Part shown: positions 7,371 through 15,867 of the stretch, piece after piece
Position numbering within the stretch: position 1 is the first letter of the stretch
Layout: every line of letters starts with the position of its first letter
Assembly: GCA_937965665.1 (NCBI GenBank)
Contig: CALCJE010000014.1
Location: 1 to 27,909, forward strand
Origin: an uncultured Bacteroidales bacterium
GTDB lineage: Bacteria; Bacteroidota; Bacteroidia; Bacteroidales; UBA4417
Direction of reading: 5' to 3'
Length of the DNA stretch: 27,909 nucleotides
The notes under the pieces: generated by a model
Database searches by the model: none
Seen by the model: only the letters and a program-made list of their open reading frames with translations
What the model was told of the DNA's origin: nothing
Translations under genes and position numbers: made by a program

Positions 7371-9485
7371 ATGAAAAAGAAAATTTACTTGTTTATAAGC
7401 TGTTTTCTGCTGCTTGCGGCACAAAACAGGGCGCAACATCTAAGTGATACCATAGTGCTTGGAGGTGTTGTGATCACTGATACCCTTGTTAAACGAACGC
7501 CATTTGTATCAACCCAGGTTTCGAAGGAAATTATGCAGTCGGTTTCGACCCGCGATGTAGGGGATTACCTACGCAGTTTCCCAAACGTTTCTGGTATACG
7601 TAAAGGAGGCGGAGACATTGATCCTGTTGTTCGCGGTTTCAAATTCAGCCAGCTGAACGTAGTTATGGATGGTGGTATGAAAATCGAAAATGGCTGTCCG
7701 AACCGAATGGACCCGGTTTCGGCACATGTGGAAGTTGAGGATCTCTCACAGATTAATGTTGTGAAAGGTCCTTTCTTCCTAAATTATGGACCTTCGTTGG
7801 GTGGAGTAATCGATCTGCAAACTGAAGATCCGCATCCGTATGCGAAATTTGAGATTCACGGAAATGCAATGTTCGGTTACGAAACCAATTGGGACGGGGT
7901 AAAGGAATATTTTTCATTGCAAGGTGGTAACAGCAAAGTGTATTTCCGGGCATCGGGCGGATACCGTAAGTATGGTGACTACAGCAGCGGAAAATCTGAT
8001 GGTGAAACAACGACCTATAACACATCGTTTACGAAGTACAATTATGGCGCGAAAGTAGGATGGGCCATCACGGATAAGCAGAGTATTCTGGCCTCGTACA
8101 GCGAATCTCACAGCCGTGATGTGATGTTCCCGGCACTTACCATGGATGAAAAAAGCGATGATACCCGGATGATGTCCATGGACTATTCGGCAAAGAATAT
8201 TTCAGCGGTAATAAAAACACTGGATGTTAAGGTGTACCGAACAGATGTTAACCACCTGATGGATAACAGCAACCGTGAGACCTGGCAAGCAAAACAAATG
8301 GTGGCTGATGTAGACGCAATAAATACAGGTGGAAATGCTATTCTGGGAATGAAAATAAAGAATCAGAATTTTTCAGCAGGCATGGATTTTGAAAACATAT
8401 ATAAAGATGGTGTCCGGAACATGACTATGCTGATGATGGGTACGGCTTCTACAAAAAGATTTAATCTCTGGAATAAGGCCGTTATTCAGAATGGAGGTTT
8501 GTTTGCAGGTTATAATACCAGTTTCAAATCCTTCAAACTTGATGCGGCAATGCGGATTGATTTTAACAAGGCTGATTCGGAAGATACTCTGAAGCTGATT
8601 AAAAATGGTGTTGAATATTTTAATGAAACCACTTCGCAATTTGTAAACCTAAGTGCCAACCTGGGATTAACGCATAAAATAACTGAAAAGCTTTCGGTGT
8701 CTTCATCCATTGCCCGTGGAACACGAAGCCCGAATATGCTCGAACGGTATATTAAACTGCTCAGTGTAGGGTACGATAATTATGACTACCTGGGCAATCC
8801 ACAGCTTAAACCTGAGACAAACAACGAAGTTGATCTTACAGTTAAATACTCGGATATGAAACTCGGAAGCATATATGTGAACGGTTTTTACTCGCATGTA
8901 AAGGATTACATTTCGGCAGAAATGCTGCCTTCGTCGGTTATTATGCCTGCAACACTTGGCGCGCCTGGGGTGAAACAATTTGTAAATGTTGATAACGCAA
9001 CTTTTACGGGTTTCGAGCTGGGCTATACCTCTCCGCAGGCTTATAAACTCGGAGTAAATGTGATAGCAGCACTTACTTATGGACGGATTCCAGAAGTAAC
9101 CAAGTACATAATCAAAGCCGGCCAGGTTACAGGAGATACAGTTATTAAAAACGATGCGTTGCCTGAAATACCGCCTTTTGAAACAACACTCAGTGTAAAC
9201 TATCGTTTGTTACACGGGAAACTTGTCCCCAAAATTTCGTATCGTTTGGTAGCTGCCCAGCACCATGTATCAGATGCTTTATATGAGCCTGAAACACCGG
9301 GATTCTCTGTTCTGAATTTTTCGGTTGCTTACAAGGTGAGTAAGAATATTGATATCAATGCCGGGGTAAACAATATCTTTGATGTTTCGTATTACGAACA
9401 TCTGAACCGGAAAATTATTGGTTCAACTGAGAAATTGTATGAACCGGGCAGAGTGTTTTTTGTGAATCTAAATATATCCATCTGA
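7371..9485 (+). CDS. TonB-dependent copper receptor, OprC/NosA-like
   Basis: A 704-residue outer-membrane receptor: signal peptide (MKKKIYLFISCFLLLAAQNRA), plug domain with LRSFPNVSGIRKGGGDIDPVVRGF, then a beta-barrel ending in an aromatic-polar tail (VFFVNLNISI). The plug contains NGCPNRMDPVSAHVEVEDLSQI, with Cys109 and Met113 forming CxxxM; in the barrel region NHLMD gives His295 and Met297 (HxM). In Pseudomonas OprC the same CxxxM plus HxM set binds copper, so the ligands themselves are conserved here. There is no SusC-type N-terminal carboxypeptidase-like domain, consistent with a metal rather than glycan receptor. The stop overlaps the start of the MbnP gene by one base. Confidence 0.88.
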   Translation: MKKKIYLFISCFLLLAAQNRAQHLSDTIVLGGVVITDTLVKRTPFVSTQVSKEIMQSVSTRDVGDYLRSFPNVSGIRKGGGDIDPVVRGFKFSQLNVVMDGGMKIENGCPNRMDPVSAHVEVEDLSQINVVKGPFFLNYGPSLGGVIDLQTEDPHPYAKFEIHGNAMFGYETNWDGVKEYFSLQGGNSKVYFRASGGYRKYGDYSSGKSDGETTTYNTSFTKYNYGAKVGWAITDKQSILASYSESHSRDVMFPALTMDEKSDDTRMMSMDYSAKNISAVIKTLDVKVYRTDVNHLMDNSNRETWQAKQMVADVDAINTGGNAILGMKIKNQNFSAGMDFENIYKDGVRNMTMLMMGTASTKRFNLWNKAVIQNGGLFAGYNTSFKSFKLDAAMRIDFNKADSEDTLKLIKNGVEYFNETTSQFVNLSANLGLTHKITEKLSVSSSIARGTRSPNMLERYIKLLSVGYDNYDYLGNPQLKPETNNEVDLTVKYSDMKLGSIYVNGFYSHVKDYISAEMLPSSVIMPATLGAPGVKQFVNVDNATFTGFELGYTSPQAYKLGVNVIAALTYGRIPEVTKYIIKAGQVTGDTVIKNDALPEIPPFETTLSVNYRLLHGKLVPKISYRLVAAQHHVSDALYEPETPGFSVLNFSVAYKVSKNIDINAGVNNIFDVSYYEHLNRKIIGSTEKLYEPGRVFFVNLNISI

Positions 9486-10300
9486 TGAAAATGAAATATG
9501 CCTTGAATATCTTGGTAATCCTGGGAGCTTTAATGTTCATGGATATATCATGTAATAATGATACGCCTGATGCCGGTAAAACGACGGGGCATATTTCATT
9601 TAGGTTTACCCACCTTGTGGATGGATTACCGCTTGAGAAAGATAAGATGAAATATATGAATGCAGCAGGAAACCCATATCAAATTAACCAACTTATGTAT
9701 TTTATATCGGATGTGACACTTCACAAATCAGATGGGACTACCAGACTTATTAGCGACTGGACTGATATTCATTATGTGGATATTGACATCCCATCAACAC
9801 TTACCTGGGTTGTATATGATGATGTTGCTACAGGAGCTTATGATTCGGTTTCATTTATCTTCGGGATCACAAAAGAAAAAAACCAATCGTTCCGGTTTGT
9901 CAATCCACCAGAAGTGAATATGATGTGGCCCGATGTACTGGGTGGCGGTTATCATTATATGATGATTAACGGGAGTTGGAAGGATAAAACCAATATAATA
10001 AAAAATTTCGCTTTTCACCTGGGAATAGGGCAATTATACAAGAGTAATGTGATCGAAGTAGATTCGATTTATGCGTTTGTGCAGAATTACTTTGGCGTTA
10101 AGCTGCCCAATTCTGCTTTTATTGTTGAAGAAAACAAAACACGTAATATTGAAATCATTATGAACGTGGATAGCTGGTTTAAAACGCCGTATATCTATGA
10201 TCATAACTATTGGGGTGGTGCCATTATGCAGAATCAACCGGCTATGCAAATGGTAAAAGAGAATGGAGTTGATGTGTTTTCGGTAGCAAGGATTGAATAG
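9485..10300 (+). CDS. MbnP-family copper-associated lipoprotein
   Basis: A 271-residue exported protein with a lipoprotein-type N-terminus (hydrophobic stretch then DISCNND, Cys23 as likely lipidation site; the Bacteroidota lipobox is relaxed). The body matches MbnP: ISFRFTHLVDGLPLEKDKM..YMNAAGNPYQINQLMYFISDV near the start and MMWPDVLGGGYHYMMINGSW in the middle, with conserved Trp and His. MbnP proteins accompany outer-membrane copper receptors and bind copper or copper complexes in the periplasm. Its start overlaps the receptor stop (TGATG), so they are coupled and probably act as a receptor and its copper-handling partner. Confidence 0.85.
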   Translation: MKMKYALNILVILGALMFMDISCNNDTPDAGKTTGHISFRFTHLVDGLPLEKDKMKYMNAAGNPYQINQLMYFISDVTLHKSDGTTRLISDWTDIHYVDIDIPSTLTWVVYDDVATGAYDSVSFIFGITKEKNQSFRFVNPPEVNMMWPDVLGGGYHYMMINGSWKDKTNIIKNFAFHLGIGQLYKSNVIEVDSIYAFVQNYFGVKLPNSAFIVEENKTRNIEIIMNVDSWFKTPYIYDHNYWGGAIMQNQPAMQMVKENGVDVFSVARIE

Positions 10301-10558
10301 TTTACCCGGAAATAAGGCGCATTATCATACTGTCGCCTGATGACAAAATTAACTGCTAAACCCAATTTACTTCTTCAATATTTATTTCTAACTTTGTTGT
10401 TACTTCAGATATTAAACTATTTATTGGGACTGTATCCGTATAGTTTTGATGGCTGAATTCCTTGTTCGGCAGCCAAAAGCAAACCAGGAGTTTAGCTTAC
10501 TGACTATTTGTTGGAACTACCGCATCTGCCATGATTCAAATGCTGATTAGAGAAAGTA

Positions 10559-11179
10559 TTATTCGGAAATTTTAGAGGCAATCATAAGAAAGACGGGATA
10601 ATCTTTCTCCTTTCCATCAAATTCAATTATCTTCTGAACAAAGCATTCCTTGAAGGTGACATTCTCAAATCCGGATTGGTTCAATAATGTAGAGAGCCAT
10701 ACCGGATCGAACCCAAGATGTCCTGTAAATCCTTCGCCATGAAATGAACCATCTTCAGGGTAAAGATCCGCAATTGCCAACATTCCGCCGTCTTTCAGCA
10801 AGTGGTGCAGGGTATGAACAATTCTACCAATATCCGAGACGTGGTGAAATGCCATCTGGGTATATATTAAATCGAATTTATCCTCAAAATACTCAGTTTC
10901 GAGGTCAATTTTTAAAGCCTTAATATGGGTTGATTTGGTTTGTACAATTTTCTCATTGCAAATCCTTATCATTTCCTCAGAGTTATCAATAAGAGTAACG
11001 GATGTAAACAAATCTTCAAGCATAAAACTTAGCAAGGCTGTTCCTGCGCCAAATTCCATGACTTTCATACCTGGCTTGAAAGGAATTATTTCCAGTAATT
11101 GGTTTGCGATTTCGCGGGCACGTTCGATGTTAACTAAATTTTTATCCCAATCGTTTGCTTTTAAATCGAATTCGCTCAT
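10559..11179 (-). CDS. class I SAM-dependent methyltransferase
   Basis: A 206-residue Rossmann-fold methyltransferase: motif I KVMEFGAGTALLSFML, acidic ribose-binding residue in LIDNSEEMI, post-I YTQMAFHHVSD, then LLKDGGMLAIADLYPEDGSFHG. The EDGSFHG...GFDPVWL segment marks a subgroup common in Bacteroidota and clostridia whose acceptor is unknown. It is the last gene of the leftward redox cluster, 38 bases after another methyltransferase. Acceptor could be a small thiol or metalloid; the sequence does not decide this. Confidence 0.85.
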   Translation of the reverse strand: MSEFDLKANDWDKNLVNIERAREIANQLLEIIPFKPGMKVMEFGAGTALLSFMLEDLFTSVTLIDNSEEMIRICNEKIVQTKSTHIKALKIDLETEYFEDKFDLIYTQMAFHHVSDIGRIVHTLHHLLKDGGMLAIADLYPEDGSFHGEGFTGHLGFDPVWLSTLLNQSGFENVTFKECFVQKIIEFDGKEKDYPVFLMIASKISE

Positions 11180-11217
11180 GTGGCTATTTGTCTTACTTTG
11201 AATTGAATCAATATCTG

Positions 11218-11835
11218 TTACTTGCTTAATACAACTATATGATTTGTTGAAGGTTGATTTGATGTTTCAATAATGATTTTCAAACCAGCTTTTTCTGCCA
11301 GAGAATAAATGCCTCCATTGGACAAATAGTTTTTGTAGTTTCTGAAATGCTCACTGCCTGCAATATACTCAATTACTTCTGTTAAACGGTTGGCAAGCCT
11401 GTTTTGTTTTGGAACCAGATAATCACCAATGATAATCTTATCTGCTACCTGTGCTAATTCGTTCAAAAGATTTAACCGTTCATCTTCATTCACTTCATGG
11501 ATAACATAAGTCAATACAGCGTAATCAAAATATGAATGATCGACATTAATAATATCGCGAAGGCTTCTATGCTGAAATGAAATCTTATAGCTGGGTCGTC
11601 TGAATAATTGAAGCTGCGCCCTGTTAATATTCCGTTTAGATAAATCAATTCCTAAAACAGATCTGCATTTAGCTGAAAGCCTGAAAGCTAACCGCCCGGT
11701 TCCACAACCGACATCAATTATCGAAGATTTTGGCTCAATAAGTTTTTCTATTTGACTGAATAACTTATCCTGGTTAGGTGCAATAATTGTGTCGTAAAAC
11801 CAGCCATCGTACCAATGGTTTTTATTTTCGGTCAT
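11218..11835 (-). CDS. class I SAM-dependent methyltransferase
   Basis: A 205-residue methyltransferase with motif I SIIDVGCGTGRLAFRL, motif II VLGIDLSKRNI, and the N-terminal HWYDGWFYDTIIAPNQDKL signature of a subfamily with unknown acceptor. YAVLTYVIHEVNEDERL follows motif III. It starts 7 bases after the thioredoxin stop, so it is cotranscribed with it. It shares little similarity with the next methyltransferase outside the SAM motifs, so the two are not a recent duplication. Confidence 0.85.
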   Translation of the reverse strand: MTENKNHWYDGWFYDTIIAPNQDKLFSQIEKLIEPKSSIIDVGCGTGRLAFRLSAKCRSVLGIDLSKRNINRAQLQLFRRPSYKISFQHRSLRDIINVDHSYFDYAVLTYVIHEVNEDERLNLLNELAQVADKIIIGDYLVPKQNRLANRLTEVIEYIAGSEHFRNYKNYLSNGGIYSLAEKAGLKIIIETSNQPSTNHIVVLSK

Positions 11836-11842
11836 AGCCTGC

Positions 11843-12142
11843 CTATAAATTCTGCATTAACACTCTATACAAATCACCTTTGCTCACAACTCCTGAATGC
11901 CTCCAGACAGGCTTTCCGGCTTTAAAAATTATCAGGGTAGGAACACTCTGAATCTGGTATTGGGACGCCAGTGCATTATTTTGATCTACATCTATTTTAA
12001 TTACTTTCACACGGTCGCCAAGTTCAGACGCAAGCTCTTTTAAAATGGGAGACTGAACCTTGCATGGCCCGCACCACAATGCGTGGAAATCTACAACAAC
12101 AGGTTTTGTATCGTTGATTATGGTTTCGAAGTTGCCTTTCAT
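11843..12142 (-). CDS. thioredoxin
   Basis: A 99-residue cytosolic thioredoxin with the classic active site ALWCGPCKVQSP (Cys24, Cys27) and the cis-Pro loop SVPTLIIFKAGKPV. No signal peptide. One of three thioredoxin-fold domains in this cluster, besides the reductase fusion at 14571-15839 and the lipoprotein at 17407-17862. The reductase fusion upstream is an obvious electron source. Confidence 0.93.
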   Translation of the reverse strand: MKGNFETIINDTKPVVVDFHALWCGPCKVQSPILKELASELGDRVKVIKIDVDQNNALASQYQIQSVPTLIIFKAGKPVWRHSGVVSKGDLYRVLMQNL

Positions 12143-12173
12143 GATTGTGTAATTATGTTGGTCTAATTTTTTG

Positions 12174-12220
12174 GTCGGAAGTCGGGAGTCGGGAGACAGA
12201 AGTAAGAAGTAACGAGTAAG
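12174..12220. repeat. degenerate short tandem repeat (GTCGGGA units)
   Basis: GTCGGAA GTCGGGA GTCGGGA followed by purine-rich units (GACAGAAGTAAGAAGTAACGAG). This kind of purine-rich short tandem repeat is seen between genes in Bacteroidota. It separates the Fe-S protein gene from the thioredoxin gene. Confidence 0.55.
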
Positions 12221-12258
12221 CGGTTGGGAGAATACGGGATGACTAATTTACATTTGGC

Positions 12259-12747
12259 TCAGACTTTATAGGTTAAGCTGCCGTTGGGGCATGTTGCAAC
12301 ACATTTCAGACATTTGGAACAGGTGAAGCTTTCGCCAGGCCGGTCCAATTTGGGTTTGTATAAACTATACTTCGTTGGCTCCATAGCAACAATATAACAT
12401 TCCTTGTCGCAGATGCCACAATTTTTACAACTGTCATTGTTTAGCTTAATCCGGAAAAACGAATACTTATTCAGCCAGCCGGAAATCCAGGCAATAGGAC
12501 AACCTATTTTGTGATACTGGTACATTCCTCTGATTTTACTATCAGGACTGGCGCCCATCAGAAACTCCATCATTAAACCCAAAGGGCAAACCCAGCGGCA
12601 GAAAACTTTCCCGAAAACCATACCAAGCGCAGCGCCTGCTAGCAGCACATACCAGAGCGAGATATGATAAACCGAGATGCCGTAATATAGTAAACCTGCC
12701 ATAAGGGCAAGAATAAGAATTCGTTTGTCAACAAGTAATTTCAACAT
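12259..12747 (-). CDS. NapH/YccM-like membrane polyferredoxin
   Basis: A 162-residue membrane protein. Two hydrophobic helices (about residues 8-50) lead into FCRWVCPLG, the CxxxCP motif of the NapH/NosR/RdxA family facing the membrane. Two [4Fe-4S] ferredoxin motifs follow: CKNCGICDKEC and CSKCLKCVATCP. It therefore moves electrons between a quinone- or flavin-linked donor and a redox partner. It is shorter than NapH (fewer helices). The SQR-like flavoprotein gene ends 48 bases upstream, which suggests the pair forms an electron-transfer unit. Confidence 0.85.
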   Translation of the reverse strand: MLKLLVDKRILILALMAGLLYYGISVYHISLWYVLLAGAALGMVFGKVFCRWVCPLGLMMEFLMGASPDSKIRGMYQYHKIGCPIAWISGWLNKYSFFRIKLNNDSCKNCGICDKECYIVAMEPTKYSLYKPKLDRPGESFTCSKCLKCVATCPNGSLTYKV

Positions 12748-12795
12748 GTTTTTTTTGATTAGCAGATTACCGAATTTTAACCAGTTTTTCCGATT

Positions 12796-13962
12796 TCACA
12801 TTCCCGGCAATCGAGGAAATTTCCCCAATTTAGTGAGTCGGGCATAGACGGCCCACCCTTTTTTCATCCAATGTCCTATTACCGGCATCGGGATCATGAT
12901 GGCTCTGCTTCCATCGCGAAACACGAAGGCTGCTCCTTTACCGGTATCCATTACGCATAAAATATTCAGGTGTTCCTGGTATCCTTTCCGCTTACTACTT
13001 CCCTTTTCTACTGCAGTTATGTTATAAGCCGCGATACGCCCCATAAGCTCAGCAATATGTCCCTGCTTTGCCGTCCAAGCCGGCCCCTGAAGTGCAGCAA
13101 CATCTCCTATGGCAAAAATATTTGGGTACTTAAGTACCTGGCCAGAATTATCAATTTTAATAAATCCGGCTTCGGAAAGCGGCAGATCAGTGTTTTGAAG
13201 AAGAGCAGGGCCTGTTCCTGCAGCAATAAACATGGTAAAATCGGAAACAAGTTTTGAATCGTCTTCGAAAATTACGCCATCATTTACAAATTCCTTGATC
13301 TTTTTTCCAAAGCGTTTACCGATTTTATAGCTGGTAAACATTTTATCCATCATGGCCAATGCGCCTTTACCCATGCGGGCTCCGGGTTCATCCATAGGAG
13401 CAAAAAAAGTTAGCTCAAAATTATTTCTGAGCTTTTTTGACTTCAGATAATTATGAATATTAAATGCAAGTTCGAAAGCAGGGCCTCCACGAACTGCCGA
13501 GGAATCTTTTGGATTTCCTCCAAAACCGATGGCTATCCTCCCACTGCCTTTTAGCACCAGTTCGTCAATTTTGTTGCGAATTTCAAGAGCCATTTCGGGT
13601 TTGCCACAAATTGACAGCGTATGATGAATGCCTTTATGCTGAATTTTTTCTGCTCCCAATGCAACAACCAGGTAATCGTAGGTTAAAGTTTGCTGAGCAC
13701 AAAACACCTGATTGTCAGCTGCCTGAATCTGAGTTACCCGATCAATAACCAAGCGGAACGGATATTTCTTCTGAATACTTGCCAAAGGCACTTTTATATC
13801 ATTGAATTCTTTCTTATGAACAGGAACCCAGATAGAAATGGGATACAGATATAAATAATCACGTTCAGAGACCAGGGTAATATCGAAAATTCCCTTTTTC
13901 TGAAGTTCAATAGCTGTTTGTATACCGGCAAAACCGCCACCGAGAATTAATACTTTTTTCAT
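12796..13962 (-). CDS. sulfide:quinone oxidoreductase-like FAD/NAD(P) flavoprotein
   Basis: A 388-residue pyridine nucleotide-disulfide-type oxidoreductase. It opens with the FAD-binding MKKVLILGGGFAGIQTAIEL (GxGxxG) and has the second dinucleotide loop at RIAIGFGGNPKDSSAVRGGP, plus the FAD-contacting YPNIFAIGDVAAL. SQR and type II NADH dehydrogenases share this fold. Cys119 (LSICGKPE) and a late Cys in NILCVMDTGKGA match SQR-like placement, but a full three-cysteine set is not certain, so a related disulfide or persulfide oxidoreductase is possible. The adjacent Fe-S membrane protein suggests electrons reach the quinone pool. Confidence 0.8.
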   Translation of the reverse strand: MKKVLILGGGFAGIQTAIELQKKGIFDITLVSERDYLYLYPISIWVPVHKKEFNDIKVPLASIQKKYPFRLVIDRVTQIQAADNQVFCAQQTLTYDYLVVALGAEKIQHKGIHHTLSICGKPEMALEIRNKIDELVLKGSGRIAIGFGGNPKDSSAVRGGPAFELAFNIHNYLKSKKLRNNFELTFFAPMDEPGARMGKGALAMMDKMFTSYKIGKRFGKKIKEFVNDGVIFEDDSKLVSDFTMFIAAGTGPALLQNTDLPLSEAGFIKIDNSGQVLKYPNIFAIGDVAALQGPAWTAKQGHIAELMGRIAAYNITAVEKGSSKRKGYQEHLNILCVMDTGKGAAFVFRDGSRAIMIPMPVIGHWMKKGWAVYARLTKLGKFPRLPGM

Positions 13963-14140
13963 TTCATATGCCTTTATATTAAATTAAAATGCAATTCATG
14001 CAATCACATTCCAGGCAAAAGTCTAACCTGCCGTATAATCCGTACGCTTATCAAAATGCCGGATTAACAGCTAATGTTATAAAGAGAATGCTAATGCGTT
14101 CGGGTTTACTCCGAATTAAACAGACAACGATAAATGCTTT

Positions 14141-14551
14141 TTACCTGAAAGGCCCGATCACCGATTTAACGATATCGAAAGTTTCACTGGAAGCATTTTT
14201 GATAGCGGATTCAATATCGGCAGGCAAGCCAGTAGCCATTGCTGCCATGTTGAGCAGTGTTACATAAGTTTTCCCATCTTCTTTCTCGTAAACCGATATC
14301 CGGCAAGGCATCAGGATTGAACTGATTCTTTCATCGCTTTTTTCGAGCATCTTTCCTGAATAATCTGCTTTACAGATTTCTACGACCTGTACCGGCCTGA
14401 CTTCTTTACCTGATTTTGCCAATGATTGTTGAAGATTGTGGTTAGCAGGATTCTGCCAGTCTCTTTTCAAGGCATCAGCAATGAGTTTTTCAACTGTAGT
14501 AGGCACATCGAAAGGGCTTACCTGCTCAATGATTAATTGGTTTCCATTCAT
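14141..14551 (-). CDS. DUF302 family protein
   Basis: A 136-residue cytosolic protein of DUF302: the C-terminal half SSILMPCRISVYEKEDGKTYVTLLNM is the family signature, usually following a conserved Pro-Cys. DUF302 proteins are small, have no known catalytic role, and are frequently found beside SQR-like flavoproteins, thioredoxins and sulfur-transfer genes. Here it lies between the thioredoxin-reductase fusion (19 bases) and the flavoprotein. Family call is good; function unknown. Confidence 0.8.
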   Translation of the reverse strand: MNGNQLIIEQVSPFDVPTTVEKLIADALKRDWQNPANHNLQQSLAKSGKEVRPVQVVEICKADYSGKMLEKSDERISSILMPCRISVYEKEDGKTYVTLLNMAAMATGLPADIESAIKNASSETFDIVKSVIGPFR

Positions 14552-14570
14552 GGTTTGTAATTTTTTCAGG

Positions 14571-15839
14571 TTAACTTAATTCTTTTGCAATAGCAATTGC
14601 AGCTATGGTTCCATCCGCAACAGCCGTGGTAATCTGCCTGTATTTTTTGCTGATTACATCACCAACAGCATATACCCCCGGCATGCTTGTGCGCATATCT
14701 TCATCAGCTTTAATGTAACCCCAATTATCGAGTTTCAGTTTGTCCCTGAATAAGTCAATATTTGGTTTCATCCCGATAAATACAAAGACGCCGTCGCTTA
14801 CCAGTGTATTTACTTTATTGGATTTTAAATCTTCAACCGTTGTTATCATTTTATCACCTTCACGGGAGAATGATCTGGGTTCGTGACCAAAAAGAACATT
14901 GATTTTAGGATTGGCGAACAATTTTTCCTGCGCCTGTTTATTGGCTGTGAAAGCATCGAACTGGTGAACCATGGTGATTTTGCTGGCAAATTTGCTGATG
15001 AAATCGGCCTCTTCAACGGCTGAATTTCCGCCTCCGATAACTATTACTTCTTTATCCACATAATATTTAGCATCGCAGGTTGCACAATACGAAATCCCTT
15101 TGCCTTTCAATTCACGTTCGCCGGGTATGCCCATCAGGTTGGGGGAAGTGCCGGTTGCAATAATGATTCTCCTTGCCTTGATAGTTTCGAATTCATCGAT
15201 AACTACTTCCTTTTTCTCAAGGTCAATTTTCGATACATCAACGGCAACTTTATAAATAGTACCGCACAGTTTGGTTTGCTCCGACATATTGTGCGAAAGC
15301 AGGTATCCGGGCTGAGGATCAATAAACCCGGGATAATTTGATACTTCGTGAGTGGTTGACACGTGCCCTCCGGGAAGTGCAATATCAATGAGCACTGTAT
15401 TGATCTTCGACTGGCATAGATATAAACCAGCTGTTAGTCCACCCGGACCAGCACCCAGAATCAGCACATCAAATTCAGAAATTGAAGGTTTGATGTCTTT
15501 TTTTATTTCCTTAACCCTTTCTTCTGACAGCATGCTATCAAGCCTTTTGATTATATCGCTGCGTTTGATGCCACCAGTCAGCGTTTCGGAAACCTGAACG
15601 CCATTATCAAAAAACAGAAGCGTTGGCGACGACTTAACACCCAATTTCTCAGCCAGTGACCTGTTCTGCTGGCGAAACATTTTGATAAATTTTATATCGT
15701 TACCATACAGTTTTGCCAAACCTTCGAATTTGGGGGCTAAGGCTTCGCATGGTGGACATTCAGTAGAATAGAAATCGAGGATAACCTTGCCCCCGGCAAG
15801 AACTTCGGTATCAAATTCAGATGAAGTAATTTCTTTCAT
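14571..15839 (-). CDS. thioredoxin-thioredoxin reductase fusion
   Basis: A 422-residue fusion. Residues 1-105 are a thioredoxin domain with active site TECPPCEAL (Cys28, Cys31; CPPC in place of CGPC) and the cis-Pro loop SSPTLLFF. A charged linker (about 105-120) leads into a complete thioredoxin reductase: FAD-binding LGAGPGGLTAGLYL (129-142), redox-active SYCATCDAKYY (Cys252, Cys255), NADPH-binding VIGGGNSAVEEAD and the closing MPGVYAVGDV. The reductase uses NADPH to reduce thioredoxin; here its substrate is attached at the N-terminus, opposite to the better known reductase-thioredoxin fusion of Mycobacterium leprae. It probably powers the other thioredoxins in the cluster. Confidence 0.93.
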   Translation of the reverse strand: MKEITSSEFDTEVLAGGKVILDFYSTECPPCEALAPKFEGLAKLYGNDIKFIKMFRQQNRSLAEKLGVKSSPTLLFFDNGVQVSETLTGGIKRSDIIKRLDSMLSEERVKEIKKDIKPSISEFDVLILGAGPGGLTAGLYLCQSKINTVLIDIALPGGHVSTTHEVSNYPGFIDPQPGYLLSHNMSEQTKLCGTIYKVAVDVSKIDLEKKEVVIDEFETIKARRIIIATGTSPNLMGIPGERELKGKGISYCATCDAKYYVDKEVIVIGGGNSAVEEADFISKFASKITMVHQFDAFTANKQAQEKLFANPKINVLFGHEPRSFSREGDKMITTVEDLKSNKVNTLVSDGVFVFIGMKPNIDLFRDKLKLDNWGYIKADEDMRTSMPGVYAVGDVISKKYRQITTAVADGTIAAIAIAKELS

Positions 15840-15867
15840 TGTTTATGTATTAATCTGGTAGTGATGG

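Noticed and set aside
10315..10338. AGGCG...CGCCT pairing after the MbnP gene as terminator
   Set aside because: Only 5 bp with a 14-base loop and no T-run.
12174..12220. CRISPR-like array
   Set aside because: Units are only about 7 bases, degenerate and without spacers.
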